NCBI GenBank assembly: GCA_022821905.1
Contig: JAJECS010000027.1
Coordinates: forward strand, 1 to 64,000
Source: Chloroflexota bacterium
Lineage (GTDB): Bacteria > Chloroflexota > UBA11872
Direction: 5' to 3'
DNA length: 64,000 nt
The notes beneath the pieces were generated by a model that was not told the origin of the DNA, made no database searches, and saw nothing but the letters and a program-made list of their open reading frames with translations. This document shows, piece by piece, positions 34,318 through 42,486 of this stretch. The position numbers were made by a program, and so were the translations under genes. The first letter of the stretch is position 1; every line of letters begins with the position of its first letter.

Positions 34318-34830
34318 ATGAAGATCCTTACCCGCATCGGCAGCGTCCTAATCGTGCTGTCCGCCGTGGTCATCGCCGCCGCGCTCTCCGTGAACGCGGC
34401 GATGAACGTGTTGCAGCGGATCGATTCAGCGGCGTTCTATGAGCGGACGTCCAATCTCATGGCCGGTGGCGAGGGCGAGGTTCGCGAAGTCGAGGTCACG
34501 TCCTTCGTCTACGAGACCAGTGCGCACTTCTCCGGCGAGCCTGGTGACGAAGTCACCGTCAACTTGAGCCCCGGCGTGTGGGAGGTGCTCGGCGGCGGCA
34601 GCGACGACGATTTCGATACGCAGACCAGGCTCTCCGGTAGCTCGGTCGGCATGTCATGGACGGGATTCCGAAACGTCATCAGCGTCTTGCCGGCGGATGA
34701 GGCCGAGGCCATGATGGACCACCGTGGGGTCGTGCCGGAGGGCCCGATGACGCTCAGCGTCAGCGGCGACCAGCCGTGGATCGTGGACTTCCGGCGGATC
34801 GTATGCCCCGGCGACTACGAGCCGTTCTAG
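34318..34830 (+). CDS. Hypothetical exported or membrane-anchored protein
   Basis: 170 residues, no recognised domain. The N-terminal helix VLIVLSAVVIAAALSVNAA is followed by an acidic extracytoplasmic domain (EGEVREVEVTSFVYETSAHFSGEPGDEVTVNLSPG..) with beta-rich character and a single Cys near the C-terminus (RRIVCPGDYEPF). AAGGGGG precedes the ATG. It is the largest product of a run of small membrane ORFs. The 34831-34961 gap shows nothing further. Confidence 0.6.
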   Translation: MKILTRIGSVLIVLSAVVIAAALSVNAAMNVLQRIDSAAFYERTSNLMAGGEGEVREVEVTSFVYETSAHFSGEPGDEVTVNLSPGVWEVLGGGSDDDFDTQTRLSGSSVGMSWTGFRNVISVLPADEAEAMMDHRGVVPEGPMTLSVSGDQPWIVDFRRIVCPGDYEPF

Positions 34831-34961
34831 TGCCGCGCTGCTAATGCAGCAACGTGCCTATGGCTAGCGGCATCGGGGTTGCGGCAATTCCGACGATGGC
34901 GGCTTGATCTCTGTGGACGTTCTCAATTCACTTAGCCGATGCGGGATGACTTCCTGTGCGC

Positions 34962-35507
34962 CTATAAGGGCAACCACCCCTGGGCAGCGGCGAACAGCAC
35001 GGTGTAGTTCATCGAGACGACGGGCTCTTCGCCGGCCAGGATGGCGTCGTGCAGCTCACGGATGGGCACGCGCTCGATTTCCAGCAACTCGTTTTCGTCG
35101 AGTTGTTGGCGACCCGGCGTGAGCGTGTGGCCGAAATACATGTGCATCGAGAAGTCGGCCAGCGACGGCACTGGGACGTAGCTGCCGAGATGCTCCAGGT
35201 GTCCCAGGCGCAGGCCGGTTTCTTCCTCGAACTCGCGGTGCGCGGCCAGGGTTCGGTCCTCGCCTCGATCGATGTGCCCCGCCGGAAGCTCCCGCACGAC
35301 GCGGCGCATTGGGTGGCGGTATTGCCGGACGCAGATGGCCCGGTCGGCATCGTCCAGGGCCAGGACCACCACGGCGCCGGACCCGATGCCGAGGTAGGTG
35401 TAGGTCATCTCGCGCGCGTCCTCGAGCGAGCGAATCTCGTCTACCAGGACGGGAAAGCGTCCCCGCCAGGCCACCTGCGACCGGATCGTTTCCCAATCGA
35501 GGTTCAC
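34962..35507 (-). CDS. NUDIX hydrolase, ADP-ribose pyrophosphatase-like
   Basis: 181-residue NUDIX protein that probably hydrolyses ADP-ribose or related nucleoside diphosphate sugars. Nudix box GHIDRGEDRTLAAHREFEEETGL matches G-x5-E-x7-REUXEEXGU. The preceding VRQYRHPMRRVVRELPAG and following SMHMYFGHTL are typical of the ADPRase branch. GTG start at 35507 sits in a GTGA overlap with the HAD gene; the longer ORF-track start is a shadow of that gene. Two further NAD-related genes lie just beyond the tRNA. Confidence 0.88.
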   Translation of the reverse strand: MNLDWETIRSQVAWRGRFPVLVDEIRSLEDAREMTYTYLGIGSGAVVVLALDDADRAICVRQYRHPMRRVVRELPAGHIDRGEDRTLAAHREFEEETGLRLGHLEHLGSYVPVPSLADFSMHMYFGHTLTPGRQQLDENELLEIERVPIRELHDAILAGEEPVVSMNYTVLFAAAQGWLPL

Positions 35508-36235
35508 GCGGCCCCATTCCTGCTCGCCGCAATCACGGCGTCCGCGGCGGCGCCAATGGTTTCGACCGTGGGGCAGGCCTGCGGCGGGTGGTTGCGCGCG
35601 TTGATCCAGATGGCGTCCAGTCCGACGCCCCACGCGCCCTGCACGTCGGCGTAGAAGCTGTCGCCGATGTGCACGGTCTCGTCGCGCGTTGCGCCGGCGA
35701 TCTCCAGCGTTCGCTCGAAGAAGGCCGCATCCGGCTTCTCCACGCCCACGAGCCCGGATATGGCCAGCGCATCGAAGGATTCGCGCATCTCGAGGTGGTC
35801 GAGCAGGTCCAACAGCCACGGCTCCCAGTTCGACGCCGCCACGAGCTTCAACCCGGCGGCTCGCAGCCGAACCAGCGCCTCGCGGGCGCCTTCGATGGCA
35901 ACGTACGACTCGACGGTTGTGAACTCGTCGAAGAGCCGCTGTGCCAGCAACCCGGGATCGCTGACGCCCAGGCGACGGCCCATGGCCTGGTACATGCCGT
36001 GCCAGAACGCGAGGGATCGATCGGCGTCGGCGCTGGCGCCCCGCGCGGCCGGGTCCCTGATGGCGCGGTCATATTCCTCGTCGGCAATGCGCCGAACCTC
36101 GCGCATCGGCGCCTGCGCCCCAAGCCGCGCAGCCTCCGCCGATATGGTGACGGAGAAGCTGCGTTTGTAGTGCACCAGGGTCTCCCCCACGTCGCAGAGC
36201 ACGACGCGGTAGGGACCGCGCAAGGGCCGATTCAT
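35504..36235 (-). CDS. HAD-superfamily hydrolase
   Basis: 243-residue Rossmann-like phosphatase. Motif I VVLCDVGETLVHY carries the nucleophile Asp, but the usual second Asp of DxDxT is Gly-Glu (DVGET), as in some HAD subgroups. Motif II LKLVAASNW, motif III Lys in GVEKPDAAFF and motif IV VHIGDSFYADVQGA are all present. A helical cap lies between motifs I and II. Translationally coupled to the NUDIX gene, so a joint role in nucleotide or sugar-phosphate clean-up is plausible. Confidence 0.86.
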   Translation of the reverse strand: MNRPLRGPYRVVLCDVGETLVHYKRSFSVTISAEAARLGAQAPMREVRRIADEEYDRAIRDPAARGASADADRSLAFWHGMYQAMGRRLGVSDPGLLAQRLFDEFTTVESYVAIEGAREALVRLRAAGLKLVAASNWEPWLLDLLDHLEMRESFDALAISGLVGVEKPDAAFFERTLEIAGATRDETVHIGDSFYADVQGAWGVGLDAIWINARNHPPQACPTVETIGAAADAVIAASRNGAA

Positions 36236-36300
36236 TCCCCTATGCTAGCCGGGCTGGCTCGGTTGCGGGTGCTATGTTCGGCCCTGGGCAAACCCGCTAC

Positions 36301-36374
36301 TGGGGTATCGTCTAGTGGTAGGACGCGCGGCTCTGGACCGTGAAGCGGTGGTTCGAATCCATCTACCCCAGCCA
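36301..36374 (+). tRNA. tRNA-Gln (CUG)
   Basis: Acceptor stem TGGGGTA/TACCCCA with a U1-A72 pair, as usual for Gln. D-arm GTCTAGTGGTAGGAC. Anticodon stem CGCGG/CCGTG with loop CTCTGGA (anticodon CTG). T-arm GGTGGTTCGAATCCATC. CCA is encoded (36372-36374). Confidence 0.95.
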
Positions 36375-36392
36375 CCACGCTAGGCGCGCCGC

Positions 36393-36971
36393 ATGAACCC
36401 GCCTGAGTTGCAACCCTCCGACGCCCTGCTCATCGTCGACGTGCAGCAGGATTTCTGTCCCGGCGGCGCCCTGGCCGTGCCCGACGGCGACGCCGTGGTG
36501 CCGGTGCTGAACCAGTGGATCGATGCGGCGCGAATCGCCGGCGCGGCGGTATTCGCCTCGCGTGACTGGCACCCGCCCAATCACGTCAGCTTCCAGGAAC
36601 AGGGCGGACCATGGCCCTCGCATTGCGTGGCGGAGACGCCCGGCGCGGCGTTCCATCCCGATCTGGCCCTTCGCGAATCGGCGACCGTCATCGACAAGGG
36701 AACGGACTCGGGCCATGAGGCCTACTCCGCGTTCGAGGGCACCGAGCTGGCGGAACAGCTTCGCGCCGCCGGCATCGAGCGGCTATGGGTCGGCGGACTG
36801 GCCCTTGACTATTGCGTGCGCGCCAGCGTGCTCGATGCCCGACGGATCGCCGGTCTGCCCGTGCACCTCATTCTGAGCGCCACCCGGGCCGTCGAGGTGC
36901 AGCCGGGCGATGGATCCCGCGCGCTGGACGACATGCGCGCGGCGGGCGCCGTCACCGAAGCCGAGAGCTAG
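36393..36971 (+). CDS. pncA: Nicotinamidase
   Basis: 192-residue isochorismatase-fold amidase converting nicotinamide to nicotinate. Catalytic Asp in LLIVDVQQDFCPGGAL; metal ligands in FASRDWHPPNHVSF and GPWPSHCV; catalytic Lys in ATVIDKGTD; nucleophilic Cys in GGLALDYCVRASVLDA. Family-typical length. It is followed after 12 nt by pncB, so the two form a nicotinamide-to-NaMN salvage operon placed right after a tRNA gene. Confidence 0.95.
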   Translation: MNPPELQPSDALLIVDVQQDFCPGGALAVPDGDAVVPVLNQWIDAARIAGAAVFASRDWHPPNHVSFQEQGGPWPSHCVAETPGAAFHPDLALRESATVIDKGTDSGHEAYSAFEGTELAEQLRAAGIERLWVGGLALDYCVRASVLDARRIAGLPVHLILSATRAVEVQPGDGSRALDDMRAAGAVTEAES

Positions 36972-36983
36972 CCGCGGCGCTCG

Positions 36984-38324
36984 ATGGCCGCGCCTTCCGC
37001 CCACGGGCTCGTCACCGACCTCTACCAGCTCACCATGCTCCAGGCGTATCTGGAGCACGGCATGCACGCGCCGGCGACGTTCGAGCTCTTCACGCGACGC
37101 CTGCCGCCAAATCGAAACTTCCTGATCGCCGCCGGCCTGGACGCCGCCCTCGACTACTTGGAGCAGCTGCGATTCGAGCACGCGGACATCGAGTACCTGG
37201 AGTCCTTGGGGAGCTTCTCTGCAGAGTTTCTCGACTATCTGCGGGGACTCCGCTTTTCGGGGAGCGTCGAGGCCCTGCCCGAGGGCACGCCGTTTTTCGC
37301 CAACGAGCCACTGCTGAGGGTGCACGCGCCGCTGCCCGAGGCTCAGCTCGTCGAGACCCGGCTGCTGAATCTGGTGCAACTTCCGACCGCGGTGGCATCC
37401 AAGGCGGCGCGGGTCGTTTCGGCGGCGGATGGACGCTCCGTTATCGACTTCGGCCTGCGCCACGCGCACGGTGCCGACGCTTCGCTCGCGGCGTCCCGGG
37501 CGGCGTACATCGCGGGCGTGCTGGCGACATCGAACGTGGCCGCCGGCCAGGCCTTCGGCATCCCCGTGGCCGGCACCATGGCGCACAGCTTCGTCCAAGC
37601 CCACGACAGCGAGCGCGAGGCGTTCGTTCACTTCGCTGCCACGTTTCCCGGCGCGACGCTGCTCGTCGACACCTACGACACCGAGGCGGGCGTCGAACGG
37701 GTCATTGAGCTTGTGCGCGAGGCCGGCGGCGTCGCGCCGGCCGCCGTGCGCCTGGACTCCGGCGATTTGGCGGCGCACGCGCGACGGACACGGCGGCAAC
37801 TGGATGCAGCCGGACTGACGCAGGTGCAGATCATCGCCAGCGGCAATCTCGACGAGCGGGAGATCGCGCGGCTGATCGCGGACGGTGCGCCGATCGACAG
37901 CTTTGGCGTGGGTGCGGCGCTGGCCGTTTCCGAGGACGCGCCGTGCCTGGACGTGGTCTACAAGCTCGTGGCCTGCGACGGACGCGGCCGCATGAAGCTC
38001 GCCGCCGAGAAATCGACGCTCCCCGATCCCAAGCAGGTATTCCGGCAGTTCGACGGCGCCGCCGCCACGCACGACGTCGTCGGGCTCGCCAACGAACAGA
38101 CCGACGGTCTATCGCTGCTCGTGCCGGTGATGCGTGACGGCAAGCGGCTGCCGAACCGCCGCCGGTCGCTTGATGACATCCGCGCCCATGCCGACCGCGC
38201 GCTGGCGACGCTTCCGGCGCGCCTCCGCTCGCTTGATCCGGGCACGCCTCCCTACCAGGTCGAGATCACCCCGGCTCTTCAGGAGACTGCCGCACGTACG
38301 CGGCGGCGGCTGGAATCGCAATAG
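36984..38324 (+). CDS. pncB: Nicotinate phosphoribosyltransferase
   Basis: 446-residue enzyme making nicotinate mononucleotide from nicotinate and PRPP with ATP hydrolysis. N-terminus GLVTDLYQLTMLQAYLEHGMHAPATFELFTRRLPPNRNFLIAAGLD; DFGLRHAHGADASLAASRAAYIAGVLATSNVAAGQAFGIPVAGTMAHSFVQA contains the autophosphorylated His of GTMAHS; PRPP-side motif AAVRLDSGDLAAHARR. Starts 12 nt after pncA. Length and motifs are normal. Confidence 0.95.
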   Translation: MAAPSAHGLVTDLYQLTMLQAYLEHGMHAPATFELFTRRLPPNRNFLIAAGLDAALDYLEQLRFEHADIEYLESLGSFSAEFLDYLRGLRFSGSVEALPEGTPFFANEPLLRVHAPLPEAQLVETRLLNLVQLPTAVASKAARVVSAADGRSVIDFGLRHAHGADASLAASRAAYIAGVLATSNVAAGQAFGIPVAGTMAHSFVQAHDSEREAFVHFAATFPGATLLVDTYDTEAGVERVIELVREAGGVAPAAVRLDSGDLAAHARRTRRQLDAAGLTQVQIIASGNLDEREIARLIADGAPIDSFGVGAALAVSEDAPCLDVVYKLVACDGRGRMKLAAEKSTLPDPKQVFRQFDGAAATHDVVGLANEQTDGLSLLVPVMRDGKRLPNRRRSLDDIRAHADRALATLPARLRSLDPGTPPYQVEITPALQETAARTRRRLESQ

Positions 38325-38401
38325 CCGGTCGCGGCGCTGCAGTTTTCAGAGTGGGGAGCCGGACGTAGGCTGAAGCAGTCCACCTAGCGGGAAGCCGGTC
38401 C

Positions 38402-39343
38402 ATGGAATATCGACGGCTCGGTCGCACTGGGCTCGAGGTGTCGCTGGTGTCGCTGGGCACCGGCGGGCCGAGCCGCTTTGGGCAGGATCGCGGCACGACG
38501 CCCCAGGCGGCTCGCCGGTTGGTCCGGCGCGCGCTCGATCACGGCGTCAACTTTTTCGACACCGCCCAGGGCTACGGCGACAGCGAGGCGCTGCTCGGAG
38601 AGGCGCTGGACGGCGTGCCGCGCGACGACTACGTCATCGCGACCAAGTACAACTACCGCGAGGACGAGACGGTCATTCCAGCGGCGGATGTGGCGCCCGC
38701 CATCGATCGGGCCCTTCGGCGATTACGGGTGGACGCGATCGACGTCATGCAGGTCCACGGCCTGTTGGATGGGCACTACGACGAGGTCGTTGCGCGGCAC
38801 CTGCCGATTCTCAAGGACGCGCAGGCCGCCGGGAAGATCCGCTTCATCGGCGTCACCGAGCGCTTCACCCACGACGCCCCGCACGACATGCTGCGCCGCG
38901 CCATCGCCGACGACCACTTCGACACGCTGATGGTGGGCTACAACCTGCTGCACCAGGGCGCGGAGCGGCACGTGCTACCCGCCGCCCAGGCCGCCGACAT
39001 TGGGGTGATCATCATGATCGCGGTGCGCCGCGCGCTGTCGAGCCCGGATCGCCTGCGCGAGGTGATCGCCGACCTCGTCGAGCGCGGACGGTTGCCAGCC
39101 GATGCGGTGCCGGCCGACGATCCGCTGGGGTGGCTGGTGCACGGCGACGTCACGTCGGTGGTGGACGCCGCCTATCGCTTCGCCCGTGAACACGACGCGG
39201 TCGACACGGTGCTCACCGGCACGTCGCGACCCGAGCACCTCGACGCCAATGTCGCGGGGCTCTTGCGGGGCTTACTGCCGGCGGCCGATCAGCGGCGCCT
39301 GCGGGACATCTTCGGGCACCTGGAGGAGGCGTTGGGGAACTAG
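38402..39343 (+). CDS. Aldo/keto reductase
   Basis: 313-residue TIM-barrel NAD(P)H oxidoreductase. Tetrad: Asp and Tyr in NFFDTAQGYGDSEALLGEAL, Lys in VIATKYNYRED, His in VMQVHGLLDG. Starts MEYRRLGRTGLEVSLVSLGTGGPSRFG. Distinct from the AKR at 12451 (different length and surrounding sequence). A simple monocistronic gene; substrate unknown. Confidence 0.86.
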   Translation: MEYRRLGRTGLEVSLVSLGTGGPSRFGQDRGTTPQAARRLVRRALDHGVNFFDTAQGYGDSEALLGEALDGVPRDDYVIATKYNYREDETVIPAADVAPAIDRALRRLRVDAIDVMQVHGLLDGHYDEVVARHLPILKDAQAAGKIRFIGVTERFTHDAPHDMLRRAIADDHFDTLMVGYNLLHQGAERHVLPAAQAADIGVIIMIAVRRALSSPDRLREVIADLVERGRLPADAVPADDPLGWLVHGDVTSVVDAAYRFAREHDAVDTVLTGTSRPEHLDANVAGLLRGLLPAADQRRLRDIFGHLEEALGN

Positions 39344-39406
39344 GCGCGGGAACGGGCGACGACAAGGGGCGCCCCCTACCTCGTTCGTCGCAGGGTGTGC
39401 GGAGTG

Positions 39407-39433
39407 GATTCCCGCCTCCGCGGGAATGACGGA
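39407..39433. repeat. Dispersed palindrome, ATTCCCGC/GCGGGAAT type
   Basis: GGATTCCCGCCTCCGCGGGAATGACGG is the reverse orientation of the element at 1488. Within the same gap (39344-39544), ACAAGGGGCGCCCCCTAC and GGGCGACCACTAGGGTCGCCCCTAC belong to a further common palindrome type. No gene is visible in this gap. Confidence 0.75.
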
Positions 39434-39544
39434 CGTGATTTCGGGATTTCGCGAATGGGCGACCACTAGGGTCGCCCCTACATCGGCCGCGGCCGTGCCC
39501 ATCGGCTACCATCGGCTAACCGCACATGCTCGCCGGAGGGCGCC

Positions 39545-40654
39545 ATGGGCGCCGTTGACGTCAAGCCGGAAGCGCCGCCGACCCCAACCCGCGGGCCGAA
39601 GCTGGCGCCGTTCATCGTCGATTGCGACTGCCACCACATCTGGCACGAGATCGACGACGTTTTTCCCTATCTGCCGCGTCAATACGTGGAGCAGATCAAG
39701 GATTTCGGGCCGATGCTGCCCAAGCTCAGCTATACCAACGTGCCCAACGTGCTGGGGTATCGCGCCGACCTGGAGGTGACCCGCGACACCAACTTCGCCG
39801 AGTTCACGGTGAAGGAGCATTTGGACCCCTATCAGATCGACGCGGCGGTCCTGACCGGCGGCAGTGTCTATGGGGTCGTGGGGATTTCGGACGTGGACTA
39901 CGCCTCGGCGCTGGCCCGCGCCTTCAACGACTGGACGCTCGACACCTGGGTGTCCGTGGACCCGCGCTATCGCATGACGCTGGCGGTGTGTCCCAACGAT
40001 CCGGCGCAGGCGGCGGAGGAGATCCGGCGCCTTGGCGACCACCCCGCCGTGGTCGCCGTGATGCTGCCCGCCGGCGCGCGGCATCCATATGGCAACCGCT
40101 TCTATCACCCGATCTACGAGGCGGCCGCCGAGCACGGCCTGGTCATGATGACCCACTTCGGCGGCGAGGGCGCCGGCGTCACCAACCCGCCGACGGCGGC
40201 GGGCTATCCCTCCTACTACCTGGAGATGCGCATGGCCCGCCCGCAGATCGCCCAGGCGCACGTGGTGAGCCTGGTGTGCGAGGGCGTGTTCGAGAAGTTT
40301 CCGACGCTTCGCTGGCTGTTCATCGAGGTCGACACCTGGTGGATACCCGGTCTGCTGTGGCATTTCGACGCCGACTGGAAGGGCCTGCGGGACACCACGC
40401 CGTGGGTCAAGCGCCTGCCCAGCGAATACATCCGCGAGCACGTGCGGGTGGGCACCCAGCCGCTGGAGCAGCCGCCGCGCCGCGAGGACATGGGAACCTT
40501 CCTGGACTGGGCGCACGCCGAGGAAATGCTGGTCTACGCCAGCGACTTTCCGCACTGGGATTGGGACGAGCCCCGCGCCGCGGCGGCCATGATTCCGCGC
40601 GACCTGCGCCCTCGCATCTTTGGCGAGTCCGCGCGTGAGCTCTTCGACCTCTAG
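39545..40654 (+). CDS. Amidohydrolase-2 family metal-dependent hydrolase
   Basis: 369-residue TIM-barrel hydrolase/decarboxylase of the amidohydrolase_2 group. N-terminal motif IVDCDCHHIWHEIDDVFPYLP replaces the classical HxH with DCDCHH; His in MMTHFGGEGAG and WLFIEVDTWWIP; C-terminal metal Asp in VYASDFPHWDWDEP. Family members act on aromatic carboxylates or similar. CGGAGGG precedes the ATG. It overlaps the following Rieske gene, so the two probably work together in an aromatic or xenobiotic degradation step. Confidence 0.82.
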   Translation: MGAVDVKPEAPPTPTRGPKLAPFIVDCDCHHIWHEIDDVFPYLPRQYVEQIKDFGPMLPKLSYTNVPNVLGYRADLEVTRDTNFAEFTVKEHLDPYQIDAAVLTGGSVYGVVGISDVDYASALARAFNDWTLDTWVSVDPRYRMTLAVCPNDPAQAAEEIRRLGDHPAVVAVMLPAGARHPYGNRFYHPIYEAAAEHGLVMMTHFGGEGAGVTNPPTAAGYPSYYLEMRMARPQIAQAHVVSLVCEGVFEKFPTLRWLFIEVDTWWIPGLLWHFDADWKGLRDTTPWVKRLPSEYIREHVRVGTQPLEQPPRREDMGTFLDWAHAEEMLVYASDFPHWDWDEPRAAAAMIPRDLRPRIFGESARELFDL

Positions 40655-41012
40655 CCCGCGCCGGCACGTCGTGTGCCGCGTCGACGACCTGCCGCCGGGA
40701 AGTCGCCGCGAAGTCCCCGTAGGCGGGGAAAACGGCGTCATGGTCTTCAACGTCGGCGGGCAGTACTACGCGCTGCGCAATCGCTGTCCCCACTCGGGCG
40801 GACCGCTGGGCCGCGGCGTGATTCGCCCGCACGTGATCTCGCGCGGCGTGGGCCACTTCGACTTCGAGCGCGAGGCCGAGATCTTGAAGTGCCCGTTTCA
40901 CAACTGGGAGTTCGACATCGCCACGGGCTGCGCGCTCTACGACCCCTCCATGCGCGCCAAGACCTATCCGGTAGCCGTCGAGGACGGCGAGGTGGTGCTC
41001 AGGCTCGGGTAG
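40635..41012 (+). CDS. Rieske [2Fe-2S] ferredoxin-like protein
   Basis: About 125 residues, a single Rieske domain. Cluster ligands CPHSGG and CPFHNWEF, but with 32 residues between them instead of the usual 16-17 or so; the spacer contains GVIRPHVISRGVGHFDFEREAEILK. C-terminal DIATGCALYDPSMRAKTYPVAVEDGEVVL is typical. I chose the GTG at 40635 (the ORF track uses a TTG at 40620); either way the gene starts inside the amidohydrolase gene. It probably passes electrons to an oxygenase or acts with the upstream hydrolase. Confidence 0.83.
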   Translation: MSSSTSSPRRHVVCRVDDLPPGSRREVPVGGENGVMVFNVGGQYYALRNRCPHSGGPLGRGVIRPHVISRGVGHFDFEREAEILKCPFHNWEFDIATGCALYDPSMRAKTYPVAVEDGEVVLRLG

Positions 41013-41097
41013 GCGGGCCCAGTTCGTCGGGCGTCCCGGTGAGCCTGGTCGGGGCACGCTTTCCTTCCAGCCCTGCAGACCAGCGGGCTGTGGGGAA

Positions 41098-41151
41098 CCG
41101 TTCCTTCAGAGCTCGTCGGAGAGCGTGGTTCGACAGGCTCACCACGAACGG
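41098..41151. repeat. 54-bp palindromic dispersed repeat, diverged copy
   Basis: CCGTTC..GAGCTCGTCGGAGAGCGTGGTTCGACAGGCTCACCACGAACGG, same length and ends as the element at 29009-29062. The right half is intact and the left half has mutated. It lies in a gap between convergent genes (41013-41203) that holds nothing else. Confidence 0.75.
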
Positions 41152-41203
41152 ATTGAGATTCAGCGTTCGGACACATGTGCAACTGGGCTCGCAGGCCCAG
41201 GAG

Positions 41204-42310
41204 CTAAACCGCCGGAATGCTCACCTGCTGAATGCGACCCGTCTCGGCGGCCCGGTATGCGGCCTTGGTGCACTCGCCCACCCACAGGCCGTCCTCCGGC
41301 GCAAGAGGCGACGGCCCTTCGCCCTGGCACGCGCGGAGGAAGGCTTGAACCAGCAGCGGGTAGACCTCGGTGGTGCTGTCGGTGGCGTCGTAGGTCACGG
41401 TCTTGAGCGGCGCGCTGGCGTGAACGCCCTGGTGCGACGCCCATTGCAACGGCACACCGGCCACCTCACCGCCGGGATTGAAGCTCAGCCAGCCCTCGCG
41501 ACCCCAGATCGTGATGTCGTTGTGCCGCTGCGACGCATATTCGGCCTTGCTGGTATAGAAGCCCGAGTTGAAGTTGCCGATCATGCCGTTCTCGAACTCA
41601 ATCGTCAGCGCCGCGGCGTCCTCCACCGTGATGGGCTCGCCGCCGACGTTCTTGCACATGGCGACGACGGACTTGAAGTCCGAGCCGCTGACGTATCGCA
41701 GCATGTCGAGGTAGTGGCAGCCGAGAATGGTCAGGTGCCCGCCGCCGCCCTTCTCCTTGGAGAAGAACCAGCCGCCGGCCGCGTGGTCGTACTCGAACCG
41801 ATCGGCGGGGTCCTGCCGCAGCCGCTCCTGGTCGGAGATGAAGTGGGCCTGGAATGAGAAGAGGTCGCCGAGCAGCCCCTCGGACACGATGCGGCGGGCT
41901 TCCTGGACCACCGGGTACATCCGCGAGGAGTAGGCGATGCAGAGGTGGAGATTGCGGCTGCGCGCGAGCCGGTAGATCTCGCGATAGTCCTCGATTTCCA
42001 CGAATCCCGGCTTCTCGTGATAGACGTGCACGCCGGCCTCGAGCGCCTGCTTGATGGCGGCCGGCATGCGCCAGGGCTCCATGGTGATGAGCGCCGCGTC
42101 GGGATTGAATTCGCCGAACATCCGGTCCAGGTCGGTGTAGGTCGCTTGCAGCTTGGGCCCGGCGCCGTCGCGAACCTCGTCAAAGGTTGCTCCCGTGGCA
42201 TCGGCGACGGCGACCTCGCCAACTTCCTCGGTCGAGAGCGCGTCGACCAGCTTCTGCCGATGCCAGGACGTGGGCTCGGTGATCAACGCGACGCGTAGGG
42301 GATCGCTCAT
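41204..42310 (-). CDS. Gfo/Idh/MocA-family oxidoreductase
   Basis: 368-residue NAD(P)-dependent sugar/cyclitol dehydrogenase. The N-terminal nucleotide-binding domain has AALITMEPWRMPAAIKQALEAGVHVYHEKPGF with the EKP catalytic-lysine motif. The C-terminal alpha/beta domain carries GGGGHLTILGCHYLDMLRYVSG (the GG..D.G.H.-type motif) and SGFYTSKAEYASQRHNDITIWGREGWLSF. The ORF track extends 300 residues further upstream through a tRNA, which is a shadow; the ATG at 42310 is the family start. Substrate unknown. Confidence 0.88.
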   Translation of the reverse strand: MSDPLRVALITEPTSWHRQKLVDALSTEEVGEVAVADATGATFDEVRDGAGPKLQATYTDLDRMFGEFNPDAALITMEPWRMPAAIKQALEAGVHVYHEKPGFVEIEDYREIYRLARSRNLHLCIAYSSRMYPVVQEARRIVSEGLLGDLFSFQAHFISDQERLRQDPADRFEYDHAAGGWFFSKEKGGGGHLTILGCHYLDMLRYVSGSDFKSVVAMCKNVGGEPITVEDAAALTIEFENGMIGNFNSGFYTSKAEYASQRHNDITIWGREGWLSFNPGGEVAGVPLQWASHQGVHASAPLKTVTYDATDSTTEVYPLLVQAFLRACQGEGPSPLAPEDGLWVGECTKAAYRAAETGRIQQVSIPAV

Positions 42311-42380
42311 GCTGGGTCGCCTCCGTGGTGGGAGCGTCGGCAGTGAGACGGGAGTCGCCGACGCAGCGTCAGGCAGTCGG

Positions 42381-42458
<78 letters not shown>

Positions 42459-42486
42459 TGGCAGGAGTCTAGCAGCGGCGTCCAGG

